From assembly GCA_964609085.1 (NCBI GenBank), contig CAZSRZ010000016.1:1-57901 (forward strand): a DNA stretch of 57,901 nt, written 5' to 3'. Below, piece by piece: positions 9,066 to 17,728 of the stretch. Source of the stretch: JANPLG01 sp964609085 (GTDB lineage: Bacteria; Armatimonadota; SYMT01). The notes under the pieces are model-generated. The model did not search any database. It saw nothing but the letters and a program-made list of their open reading frames with translations, and was not told the DNA's origin. The translations under genes and the position numbers were made by a program. Within the stretch, counting starts at the first letter, position 1. Every line of letters begins with the position of its first letter.

Positions 9066-10183
9066 GGTTGCAGCCAGTTTCCCATGGCCTCCCCGAGGGA
9101 GGCCACGAAGACGCTCGCGTCGAATCGCGTCGCCAGTTCCCTTCGTCGAACTGCCAGGTCCGTCCGAGGCTCGGCAAGTTGCTCGAGGACCGCCGCCGCC
9201 AGCCTCCCGGCGTCCCCGGCAGTCACCAGGGTGGCGAGGCCGGCGTCGGCGCCCGCGAGGATCTCCGCTGGTCCGCCCGCGTCGGAGGCGATGACCGGCT
9301 TCCCCATGGCGAGCCCTTCCAGCACCACCATCCCGAAGGGCTCCGGTTCGATCGAAGCATGCACCACGAGGTCGCAGGCATGCATCCAGCGTTCGGGCTC
9401 CGACTGGTGCCCGGGCAGGTGCAGACGGCGGCCCAGCCCGGCCTCCTCGCCGTGGCGTCGCAACTCTGCCTCCACGCCGGGTTCGAGCGCGTGTTCACCG
9501 CCCACCACCACAAACTGGGCCGTCGGCAGCAGGGTGAGGAGTCGTGCGCAGGCGTCCACAAACACGAACACCCCCTTCCACCGCTGCAATCGGGCGAAGA
9601 GACCGATGACGGGCGCGCCATCCAGGCCAAGTTCGCGACGGATTTCGGCTGGCAGGGGAAGTCGCGCGGGATTGAAACGCCGCGTGTCTACGCACGGCCG
9701 CACCACTTGCGTAGCCAGGTGCGGGGCGAACCGACGCTGCGCCGCAGCCACACTGTCGGAGCAGCAGAGAGTTCCCACTCCAGGCAGCCTTGAAGCCAGC
9801 CGATCGATGCCGCCTCTGGGGAAGGCATGCTGGTAGAAGCCCGCCGGGAGCCGAGACCTCGCGGCGGCGGGTGCAGCATAGAGATGGGCCTTGGTCATCC
9901 AGCTAAGGACGGCACTCGGGCGATCCGTTCGCCAGCGCCGGGCGAGCCGAGCCACACCCCGGAGGAGGTCGTCCGGTCGTCGCAGCCGGCCGACCGGCAC
10001 GACGCTCGTCGCCCATCCCGCAGCCGCTGCCTCCTGGACCATCGGCCCGTCCTCGAGGCTGACCAGTGACCAATCGCACGTGTCGTCCGGCCGGGCGTGG
10101 GCGATGAGGATGCGGAGGAGTTGCTCAGCGCCTCCCCGCTGCGTCGCCAGCGGCATCACGATCTCTACCCGCGGCCGGCTCAT
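9062..10183 (-). CDS. GT4-type glycosyltransferase
   Basis: About 373 residues from MSRPRVEIVMPLATQRGGAEQ; the GGAEQ element is the classic acceptor-side motif of GT4 enzymes. The C-terminal half has IGLFARLQRWKGVFVF and EPFGMVVLEGLAMGKPVIAS (EX7E near residue 282). The ATG at 10183 overlaps the previous gene's stop by four bases and is preferred over upstream in-frame codons that lie inside that gene. Part of the EPS assembly chain; linkage unknown. Confidence 0.88.
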   Translation of the reverse strand: MSRPRVEIVMPLATQRGGAEQLLRILIAHARPDDTCDWSLVSLEDGPMVQEAAAAGWATSVVPVGRLRRPDDLLRGVARLARRWRTDRPSAVLSWMTKAHLYAAPAAARSRLPAGFYQHAFPRGGIDRLASRLPGVGTLCCSDSVAAAQRRFAPHLATQVVRPCVDTRRFNPARLPLPAEIRRELGLDGAPVIGLFARLQRWKGVFVFVDACARLLTLLPTAQFVVVGGEHALEPGVEAELRRHGEEAGLGRRLHLPGHQSEPERWMHACDLVVHASIEPEPFGMVVLEGLAMGKPVIASDAGGPAEILAGADAGLATLVTAGDAGRLAAAVLEQLAEPRTDLAVRRRELATRFDASVFVASLGEAMGNWLQP

Positions 10184-11349
10184 CGCGCGAGAACCTCGCG
10201 GTAGAGGTCTACGATACTGTCGGCCATGGTCTCCACGCTGAAGACGCGATTGGCGCGCTCCTTCCCCATCAGGCCCATCGCCGTCGCCCGCGGTGGGTCG
10301 CCGAGGAGCGACGCGATGGCCCCCGCGAGCGCCGGGATCTCCCGCTTCGGCACAATCAGGCCGGTCTCGCCGTCGACCACAATCTCTCGGGGCCCCTCGC
10401 AATCCGTCGCGACCACCGGCAGGCCGGCCGCCATCCCCTCGATGAGGGCAACTCCGAACGGCTCAAAGTGGGCCGGGTGGACCAGCACGTGAGCCGCCGC
10501 CAGGAGGTCGGCCCTTTCCTGGTCCGTCAGATACCCGGTCAGATGCACGTTGGCCTCCAACCCAAGTGATGCGATGCGGCTCCGTAGATCTTCGGGCAGC
10601 TTGGGCTCCACCCCGTGGAGCACGCCTCCGCAGATGAGGAACTTCGCAGCCGGCAGGCGATCGACCACCAACGCGGCGGCATCGATCAGATCGTGTGCCC
10701 CTTTGTAGCGCTGCATCCGCGCCAGCATCACCGCAACCCGGTCCTCCGGCGCGAGCTGGTGCCGGCGTCTGGCCCGGTCCGCCTCCGCTCCGTCCATCAG
10801 CGTCTCGGTCTCCACCCCGGGGAGGATCGTCCGGTAGCACCCCCGGGATGGGTCAGACAGATATGGGTAGATTGCCAGGTAACTGGAGGCGACGCTGCGG
10901 GTACCGAAAACCGTGGCGGCGGGCCGAAGCCGGCGCTGGTACGCTGTGAAGCATCGCGTCCAGAGATCGCCGCTTTCCAGCGGGTCGAAGACGTGCCAGA
11001 TGCAGCGGGCCCCTGTCCCGCGGGCCGCCGTGGCCCCGTAGGCCAGCATCGTCGGGCCGCTGCAGTGGATCAGGGCGATCCCTTCGCGCCGAACGACCCC
11101 CGCGATATCCCGCACAGCTCCCGCCAGGCGATGGAGTTGGCGCACGCGGTGAGGGCGGATCGCGTGACACTTCGCCCCCAGCTTCCGGGCCAAATCCACC
11201 ACGGGACCATCACGCAGGCAGATCAGGTGCGGCGTGAATCCCGCGTCGGCGTGGGTGGTGCACAGGGTTCGGATCAGCTCCAGCAGCACGGCATCGGCCC
11301 CGCCCTTTTCGCCGACCGGATTGAGGAACAGGACCGGCGTCCGTGTCAT
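10180..11349 (-). CDS. GT4-type glycosyltransferase
   Basis: 389 residues. N-terminus VLFLNPVGEKGGADAVLLEL has the glycine-rich acceptor loop. RVAVMLARMQRYKGAHDLIDAA and FEPFGVALIEGMAAGLPVVATD (EX7E near residue 295) mark the nucleotide-sugar half. Four-base overlaps on both sides couple it to the operon. Donor and acceptor cannot be predicted. Confidence 0.88.
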   Translation of the reverse strand: MTRTPVLFLNPVGEKGGADAVLLELIRTLCTTHADAGFTPHLICLRDGPVVDLARKLGAKCHAIRPHRVRQLHRLAGAVRDIAGVVRREGIALIHCSGPTMLAYGATAARGTGARCIWHVFDPLESGDLWTRCFTAYQRRLRPAATVFGTRSVASSYLAIYPYLSDPSRGCYRTILPGVETETLMDGAEADRARRRHQLAPEDRVAVMLARMQRYKGAHDLIDAAALVVDRLPAAKFLICGGVLHGVEPKLPEDLRSRIASLGLEANVHLTGYLTDQERADLLAAAHVLVHPAHFEPFGVALIEGMAAGLPVVATDCEGPREIVVDGETGLIVPKREIPALAGAIASLLGDPPRATAMGLMGKERANRVFSVETMADSIVDLYREVLAR

Positions 11350-12473
11350 CGGTTTCCGGCTCCGGAGAGCGCGTCGAGCAATCGTCCGGCGATGTGCGGC
11401 CAGGCGAACACCTCTGAGTAGAGCGCGGAAGCGCCGTCGGCCAATCTGGAACGGAGAACGGCATCTCCAGCCAGGCGGACGGCCGCGGCCGCAAATGCCG
11501 CCTGGTCGCCCGCGGGGCTCAGCAGCAGGGCGTCCCCGTCCCGCTCGCGCAGGAGCGGATCCGTGAGCGGGCCGTCCGTGCCGAGAATCGCCAACGCGTG
11601 CTCCAGACCGGTGACGAAGGAGCTGCGGCGGGTCGAGACACCGTCGGTGAAGGGGGACAGGTAGAGATCCACCGCGGCGAGGCGGCGCGAGATCTCCGGC
11701 GGGCTAAGCGGGCCTTCCGCCCGCAGGGGGATGCCCGGCAGTGCGGCGCTGGTCGCCGCGCCGTTTGGGCCCAGAGCGAGCACGAGCGGCGAGAACCCGG
11801 CCGCCGCCAGACCGCGCGCGGCGGCGGCGACCAGTCCTAGATCGCGCGATGGATGCGCGGTGCCGAAGAGTCCGAGCACCAGCGTCCGCCCGTCGATGCC
11901 CAATGCCGCCCGCGCCTCGGCACGCGCTACCTCCATCCGCGGGATCGCCGATCCGACCGGTAGGTGCAGGCTGGGGGTATCCGGAAACCAGGGGCCGAAT
12001 CGGTCGAGGGCGGCGGTGATGGCGAAAACGAGCAAGTCGGCGGTCCGACACAGTGATACGAACTGCGGACGTTGCCAGATCCCCATCACGCGGAAACGCC
12101 ACCCCTCCGGGGGAACGAACGGCTCGTGCACCAGCAGCGCCAGGCGCGTGCTCGCCGGTCTGCGCCGCATCGCCATCGGGAGCATCGGGTGCCACCCCCT
12201 GGGTCCATAGCAGAATGGGTTGTACTGAAGCAGGATCCAGTCGGGCGCATCGCCGCCGGCCGCGAAGTCGAACCGCGCCCAGCTCGACGGCTCCCGCTCG
12301 GAGAACCCCTGGCGGAGGGTGACCCCGGGAATCGGATCGGCGCTCGTTTCGCGCGCGGTGCAGATGGTGACCTGGACGCCTCGATCTCGCAGGGCGGCCG
12401 CGAGGCACGCGGTATGGTCGCCGATTCCATCCAGTCGTGGCGGGAGGGCGGCGGAGATCATCAGAAGCCGCAT
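11346..12473 (-). CDS. GT-B glycosyltransferase with divergent donor-site motif
   Basis: About 375 residues from MRLLMISAALPPRLDGIGDHT, a typical group-1 start. LVLGLFGTAHPSRDLGLV is the nucleotide-binding strand. The usual EX7E signature is replaced by SPFTDGVSTRRSSFVTGLEHA, so an Asp-containing variant occupies the first position (near residue 272). This variant occurs in a recognisable GT4 subgroup, so the enzyme need not be inactive. It overlaps the upstream tandem transferase gene by 13 bases. Confidence 0.82.
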   Translation of the reverse strand: MRLLMISAALPPRLDGIGDHTACLAAALRDRGVQVTICTARETSADPIPGVTLRQGFSEREPSSWARFDFAAGGDAPDWILLQYNPFCYGPRGWHPMLPMAMRRRPASTRLALLVHEPFVPPEGWRFRVMGIWQRPQFVSLCRTADLLVFAITAALDRFGPWFPDTPSLHLPVGSAIPRMEVARAEARAALGIDGRTLVLGLFGTAHPSRDLGLVAAAARGLAAAGFSPLVLALGPNGAATSAALPGIPLRAEGPLSPPEISRRLAAVDLYLSPFTDGVSTRRSSFVTGLEHALAILGTDGPLTDPLLRERDGDALLLSPAGDQAAFAAAAVRLAGDAVLRSRLADGASALYSEVFAWPHIAGRLLDALSGAGNR

Positions 12474-14812
12474 ACGTCTATGCTCCTCGAGAGAGCTGCG
12501 CGGTAAGCCGTCAGGCGATGCTCCGCAGCCGCATCCCAGGAGTGTTTCTGCGCCGTTGCCCACGCTGCACGCCGGAGGCGATCACGGAGGGGCGCATCAC
12601 CCAATAACCTCTCCGCAGACTCGACCAGCGCCGGGGCATCGCGGTAGGGTACCAACAGTGCGTTGACTTCGTCTTGAAGCAAACTCGGCGCACACCCGGC
12701 GGCGGTCGATATCGGCGCCAGACCGCAAGCCATCCCCTCCACCAGCGTTTTCCCGTAACCCTCGTACAGGCTGGGGTGGAGGAGCACCTCGTGCCCGCAG
12801 AGCAATTCGCGTAGCTGAGAGCGCTGATAGTGGGGAATCACCGTCAATCGGGAACGCAGGTGGGGCTCCACGCCCGCGGCGATCTCCGCTGATTCGACCC
12901 CTGTCCCAAGCATCGAGACTCGCAGCCGGGGATGGCGCGCCAGCAGCGTCGCCACCGCGGCCTGGGTGTAGCGAAACCCTTTCCGGCTGATCGCCGAGCC
13001 GAGCACGGCGATGCCTGGTTCCGAAGCGGTCGGGGCCAGCGGAATGCCCACCAACTCTTCGGGAATCCCGTTGTCCACAATCACCGTCCGTTTGGGGTCA
13101 ATTCCCAGGTTCTCCACCGCGAAGGCACGGTCGACCGCATTCAGGAAGCAGACGAGATCCGAACGACGGAGTGATCGGGCAACCTCCCATAGCCGCCACC
13201 CCCCGTTGTAGAGCGGGTAGCGCCAACTGACGGGTTCGCCACCCCGCGCCGATTCGTCGCGAAAGGCCTGATCGACCAGGTGCTCCAACCCCGTGCTGCG
13301 GGTGACCAACAGTGGGCCGCCGCCGGGACGCCTCACGCACCAGAGATCGCCGGTCGTGGCGTCCACCACATCCGGCAGGATCCCGCCCTGCTCCATCCAT
13401 CGAAGCTGTTGCCGAACGTAGTGTGGGAAGAGCAGGTTGCGCATGCGGAGGGAGAGGCGCCTCGGCAGGCGGTCCTGACTGTAGACCTCGACGATGTGCC
13501 CCCGGCGCCGGTACGCCTCCGCCAGTGCCAGGGTGGAGCCGGCGGCTCCCGAATCGAGGTCCAGGTCGTGATGAACCACCAGCAGAATCCGCAGCGGATC
13601 GTCGGATGGATATGAATTTCTGCCGATAGAGTATGCATCCACGATTCCGCGAGTCTGGATATGCGTTTCGCAATCAGTTCGCTTACTACTGGCGGCCCGA
13701 TAGGCGGTGGCCACGCCGTGTGCCGAAGCTTTCCACGTCCGCGAGGCGGCGAGCACATGCGCCGCCGCCCCCAGGCGGTGCGTCAGGTCCGGATCCCGCA
13801 CCAGCCGCAAGACGGCCTCCCGCAGTGCCGGGGCATCCCCGACAGGGATACACAGACCCGTGATCCCCTCTTCAACGAAGTCAGCCATCCCGCAGATGCC
13901 GGTGGTAACAATCGCCAGCCCGACTGCGGCCGCCTCCAACATGACCAGCGGATAGCCCTCGTAGATCGAGGGCAGCACCAGGATGGAATGCCCTTGATAG
14001 ACCTCCACGAGCGCCGCGTCCCCCTCCAACCGCGGCACTATCTTGACCCGCTCCGCCACATCCTCCGGGAAAGCCCGCGCCACGACCTCTCGCGGCACAC
14101 CACAGCCGGCCACTGTGAGAGTGACGTTGGGCTCCCTCCGCAGCACCTCGCTCATGGCGGGGATCAAGGTGCGGATCCCCTTACGCTCCAACCATGAGCC
14201 GAGGAACAGCACGCTGCCCGGAGCAGGCGGCGGGTGGTCGAGGCCCGCTGCCAGAAACGCTTCGGAGACACCGTTGAAGTGCTGGGTGAGGCGAGAATCC
14301 GGAACGCCGTGAGAGCGGAGATATTCCACGTCCTCGCGACTGCAGCAGAGCACGTGATCGGCGTGCCGCACCGCCCATTGGGCTTGCTTGACCACGGTGA
14401 GGGGGCTGAATCGCCGCTTGATCGAAACCGGCATGCCCTCCTGCAGGCGCGCCCGCAGGTCTGCGGCGTGAGCGCGCTCTTCCAGTCCGTGCGAAAAGAG
14501 CACGGCGGGTGGTAGCTCCGGCCGGAAACGGCGGACCAGGCAGTAGGCAGCGGCAATGGGCTCGTGGATCTCCACCACGTCGTAATGCCTGCCGGCCCGT
14601 ATGCGTGCCAGAACCATTCGTGTGAGTAACGCAGGGATCCGAAATCGCCGAAGTTGCTCCGGCCCTGGCGAGCGGAGCTGATCGCGGAAGAGGTATTCCA
14701 CCGCGTGGCCGGCGGCCGCCAGTTCATCCCCGGTTCCATACATCGCGCGCGACATGCCGCCGGAGCGGTTGTCCGGCACATCGGCGATGCGCAACACGCG
14801 GAGGGGTTTCAT
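12461..14812 (-). CDS. Tandem fusion of two GT4 glycosyltransferases
   Basis: 783 residues with two complete GT-B units. Unit 1 (about 1-370) has NRSGGMSRAMYGTGDEL, VLFLGSWLERKGIRTL and YEGYPLVMLEAAAVGLAIVT (EX7E near 283). A linker (about 371-400) leads to unit 2 (about 400-783), with ILLVVHHDLDLDSGAAGSTL, IAVLGSAISRKGFRYTQ and YEGYGKTLVEGMACGLAPIS (near 681). Both EX7E signatures look intact, so the product could make two successive linkages, or one unit could serve as acceptor scaffold. No stop or frame break is seen between units. It overlaps the downstream methyltransferase by four bases. Confidence 0.87.
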   Translation of the reverse strand: MKPLRVLRIADVPDNRSGGMSRAMYGTGDELAAAGHAVEYLFRDQLRSPGPEQLRRFRIPALLTRMVLARIRAGRHYDVVEIHEPIAAAYCLVRRFRPELPPAVLFSHGLEERAHAADLRARLQEGMPVSIKRRFSPLTVVKQAQWAVRHADHVLCCSREDVEYLRSHGVPDSRLTQHFNGVSEAFLAAGLDHPPPAPGSVLFLGSWLERKGIRTLIPAMSEVLRREPNVTLTVAGCGVPREVVARAFPEDVAERVKIVPRLEGDAALVEVYQGHSILVLPSIYEGYPLVMLEAAAVGLAIVTTGICGMADFVEEGITGLCIPVGDAPALREAVLRLVRDPDLTHRLGAAAHVLAASRTWKASAHGVATAYRAASSKRTDCETHIQTRGIVDAYSIGRNSYPSDDPLRILLVVHHDLDLDSGAAGSTLALAEAYRRRGHIVEVYSQDRLPRRLSLRMRNLLFPHYVRQQLRWMEQGGILPDVVDATTGDLWCVRRPGGGPLLVTRSTGLEHLVDQAFRDESARGGEPVSWRYPLYNGGWRLWEVARSLRRSDLVCFLNAVDRAFAVENLGIDPKRTVIVDNGIPEELVGIPLAPTASEPGIAVLGSAISRKGFRYTQAAVATLLARHPRLRVSMLGTGVESAEIAAGVEPHLRSRLTVIPHYQRSQLRELLCGHEVLLHPSLYEGYGKTLVEGMACGLAPISTAAGCAPSLLQDEVNALLVPYRDAPALVESAERLLGDAPLRDRLRRAAWATAQKHSWDAAAEHRLTAYRAALSRSIDVCGF

Positions 14813-15513
14813 CGTGGGAGTGCGATCCCCAACTGCTGCGGGTCGGCGGTCTCCAGCCGCAGGAGTTGGTAGTTGGGCAGGGCGTCGGCCGCCGCCCGCC
14901 GCACAGCCGGCTCGACAAAGTCATGCAGCAGCACCGGCGCGCCGACGGTCAGCCAGTTTGCGGCGGCGATCAACTCCGCAAGGACTCCATCGTAGTCGTG
15001 CACGCTGTCCTGGAAGAAGAGCTGAGGCTGCCAATCGGGCAGGCACTCAGGCAGGGCTTCGGCCGCGGGTCGCCCCCGGTGAAACTGCACCCACGGGGCC
15101 AGGGCGGCGGGCAGGTGACACCCGGAATCCGGCAGCAGGTCGAATGTCCGCACGCCCTCCCCGCGGGATGGGTCCGCGCCGGCGGCTCGAGCCGCGGCGG
15201 CAAGGTAAGCGGTGGAGTACCCCCAGTAGGTGCCCGTTTCCAGGATCCGACGAGCGCCCGCCGCCAGAGCGATCGCATAAAGGGCGCGACCGGTGTCCGG
15301 ATGGACGGGAAGCGAACGTGCCATACAGCGGTCGAGGCGACGGATCACGGGGGAGGGTAGCCACCGCCGCAGCCGGTGCTCCCGCGCGTTGACGGCGTCC
15401 GCCGCCGCCAGAGTCGTCACGGTGAGATCGGCATCCCAGCGCTCGCGCAGGAGGCATTCGAGGGAGATCACCCGGAGCCCGTCCGGACCATGTTCGGCGG
15501 CTGGACGATTCAT
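14809..15513 (-). CDS. Class I SAM-dependent methyltransferase in the EPS operon
   Basis: 234 residues. RRILETGTYWGYSTAYLA is the motif I SAM-binding glycine loop, and FFQDSVHDYDGVLAEL resembles the acidic/His segment of the Methyltransf_24 family. Start ATG at 15513 overlaps the upstream transferase stop by four bases. Given its place between two glycosyltransferase genes, it probably O-methylates a sugar of the repeat unit or caps the chain; that role is inferred from context. Confidence 0.82.
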   Translation of the reverse strand: MNRPAAEHGPDGLRVISLECLLRERWDADLTVTTLAAADAVNAREHRLRRWLPSPVIRRLDRCMARSLPVHPDTGRALYAIALAAGARRILETGTYWGYSTAYLAAAARAAGADPSRGEGVRTFDLLPDSGCHLPAALAPWVQFHRGRPAAEALPECLPDWQPQLFFQDSVHDYDGVLAELIAAANWLTVGAPVLLHDFVEPAVRRAAADALPNYQLLRLETADPQQLGIALPR

Positions 15514-16694
15514 CGCGCGGAGCCGGACCTTTCCGACCGGAGGGCCCATCGGGGGGCGGCATCGGCGCCGGCCACGACGTAGACCCGCAGCACTGCATCC
15601 AGGTGCCGCTCCAGCGAGAAGTGCTCCGCTGCTCGCACCTGACCTGCCGCACCCAGGGAGAGAGCCAGGTCGGGCTCCGAGGCAAGTCGGTCGAGCGCCC
15701 TCGCCATCTCCTCCACGCTGCCGGGCGAAACGAGCACGCCGGTGACTCCGTCCTCGACGATCTCCGGGATTCCCCCGCACCGCGATGCGACGACTGCCCG
15801 GCCGCGCGCCATGGCCTCAAGGGGGGCCAGTCCGGCCGGTTCGGGCCAGAGCGATGGGAAGACCAGCGCCCGCGCCGCCTCAATCAGTTCCTCGAGCGCC
15901 GGTGCCGGTAGCCAGCCGTGGAATCGCGCACGGGAGTCGAGCCCCAGTGTCCTGGCTAGCCGTCGCAGGCCGGGCTCCTCCGGCCCGATCCCCGCGATCT
16001 CCACCGACACCTCCGTCCTCATCAACGCGACGGCTCGGAGCAGCCAGTCGGCGCCTTTCTCCGGCGTGAGCCTGCCTGCGAAGACAAACGTGGGCCTGCC
16101 GGGCCGCGATACCCCGGTTGCGACCACGTCCGGTGCAGGCGGGTGAACCACGTGGAGCCCCTTTGCAGGATAGCCCGAGCGCAACATCTCTCCGCGTACG
16201 AAGGCGCTCACAGCGATCGATTGCAAGCCCGGCAGGGTCAGGAGCTCTCTCCGGACTCGGGCGAAACCGGCGAACATCGGCCCGGGTCTGACGCTGCCGC
16301 AGTGTTGAGCGAAGTGTCCCCAACCACATCCGGCAACGGAGTACCGCCGGGGGCAGGCGCGTCCCGGCCAGGCGAGATAGCGCGTACCGCTCGGGCAGTA
16401 GGGCCCGTGGTTGTGGACCGTCCGCACCAGGGGGATGCCGGACGGCAACTCGCCCTCGATCGCGGCGTGCAGATGAAGCACGTCCAGCCCGAGTGACGCG
16501 ACGCGGCCAGCCAGTTCGCTCTCGTTAGCAAGTAGTTCGAGGTTAGTTGTCGCGGGCGCGCCGCCCACGCGGTCCGCGTGATCCAGGCAGAAAACTTCGT
16601 GGCCCAGCCGTCTCTGGGCCGGGAGCACGGCGCGAAGGTAGCTCGCCATCCCCCCCGGCGCCTGCGATCCCGGGCAATAGTGGCCGATGCGCAC
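15510..16694 (-). CDS. GT4-type glycosyltransferase
   Basis: 394 residues starting at a GTG (16694). RIGHYCPGSQAPGGMASYLRAVLP is the acceptor-side loop, TFVFAGRLTPEKGADWLLRA the nucleotide strand, and WPEPAGLAPLEAMARGRAVVAS the EX7E element (near residue 284). The middle region has several Cys (RACPRRYSVAGCGWGHFAQHCG), a pattern seen in some GT4 enzymes that may bind metal. A two-base gap separates it from the upstream transferase. Confidence 0.88.
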   Translation of the reverse strand: MRIGHYCPGSQAPGGMASYLRAVLPAQRRLGHEVFCLDHADRVGGAPATTNLELLANESELAGRVASLGLDVLHLHAAIEGELPSGIPLVRTVHNHGPYCPSGTRYLAWPGRACPRRYSVAGCGWGHFAQHCGSVRPGPMFAGFARVRRELLTLPGLQSIAVSAFVRGEMLRSGYPAKGLHVVHPPAPDVVATGVSRPGRPTFVFAGRLTPEKGADWLLRAVALMRTEVSVEIAGIGPEEPGLRRLARTLGLDSRARFHGWLPAPALEELIEAARALVFPSLWPEPAGLAPLEAMARGRAVVASRCGGIPEIVEDGVTGVLVSPGSVEEMARALDRLASEPDLALSLGAAGQVRAAEHFSLERHLDAVLRVYVVAGADAAPRWALRSERSGSAR

Positions 16695-16696
16695 GA

Positions 16697-17728
16697 TTAG
16701 CGGTTCCCTTCCGCCAGGGCTTGCAGCCGCTGCCGCATGTCCTCTGCGGCCGCCACGGGTACGACGGCCGCCGGGTCCTCGATCAGCTCCTTCGCCCCCG
16801 TCTCAACGGTTACCAGCACGGGGACGCCGACGGCGAGGGCCTCGGCAACCGCCAGCCCGAACCCGTCGGAATAGCTTGGATGCACCAGGATGTCCGCGTC
16901 CAGCAGGTGCGGGAGGGGATCGCCCGGGGCGACGCGGAGGCGAGGGTCGGCCCGAAGCCGATGCTCGATGTACCGCCGCATCCAGGGGTTGGTCCAACCG
17001 CCCACCAGGGTGAGGCATGCCTCTGGGTCAGTCACCCGGGCGAACGCATCCAGCAGAACAGGCACCCCCTTGGGCACAGAGATCGAGCCGACCGCGACCA
17101 CCCGCAGGCCGCGGTGAGCTTCGTGGGGTCTTCGTGGTTGAAATCGCGGGGCCGAAGTCAGTCGCCGCCGCCGCAAGCGACCGACCGGCACGCCAGCGGT
17201 GAGAAAGGAGTCCCGGGCGAGCTCGGACGCCACCGAGATCGACCGGGCGAGGCGGTACTCCGCCCGCATCTTCATGCGGAGGAGGGGAGAGAGCCAGATC
17301 GGCTCCACCGGGTGGTGTCGGCGCGCCTGCCGGAAGAGCGCCGCCGCGCGATCGATGTGGACGGTCGGCGATTCCAGCAGCGTCTCCACCTCGGCCCCGG
17401 CGCGCCGGAGCGTCCACCGGGCCGCCCCGCTGAAGACGATGAGCGACTCGATCTCGCCCAGGGAGTGGAGGCGGCGAGCTACGGCGCGGTCGAACGCCTC
17501 GTTTCCCAGCCAGGCCAGACATCCTGGGTGGAACCGGAAGGGCGTCCGCGAGAAGGCGGGCAGGGGGACAGCGACGCCGTCCGGATCGTGCTCGGGCACG
17601 GCCGTGGCGAGGTAGCGAACCCTGCGGCCCTCCGCGCGGAGGGCCTGCACCACCACCTCGAGGTGACGCCCAAGCCCGCCCGACCCGTAGGGGGCGGGAC
17701 AGGTCACCACGGTCAGCCCGGAACTCAT
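16697..17728 (-). CDS. GT4-type glycosyltransferase
   Basis: 343 residues from MSSGLTVVTCPAPYGSGGLGRHLEVV. RVVAVGSISVPKGVPVLLDA and YSDGFGLAVAEALAVGVPVLVT identify the C-terminal half; the first acidic residue of the signature is Asp rather than Glu (near residue 287). The start at 17728 overlaps the flippase stop by four bases. In-frame upstream codons extend into the flippase gene and are not used. Confidence 0.87.
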   Translation of the reverse strand: MSSGLTVVTCPAPYGSGGLGRHLEVVVQALRAEGRRVRYLATAVPEHDPDGVAVPLPAFSRTPFRFHPGCLAWLGNEAFDRAVARRLHSLGEIESLIVFSGAARWTLRRAGAEVETLLESPTVHIDRAAALFRQARRHHPVEPIWLSPLLRMKMRAEYRLARSISVASELARDSFLTAGVPVGRLRRRRLTSAPRFQPRRPHEAHRGLRVVAVGSISVPKGVPVLLDAFARVTDPEACLTLVGGWTNPWMRRYIEHRLRADPRLRVAPGDPLPHLLDADILVHPSYSDGFGLAVAEALAVGVPVLVTVETGAKELIEDPAAVVPVAAAEDMRQRLQALAEGNR

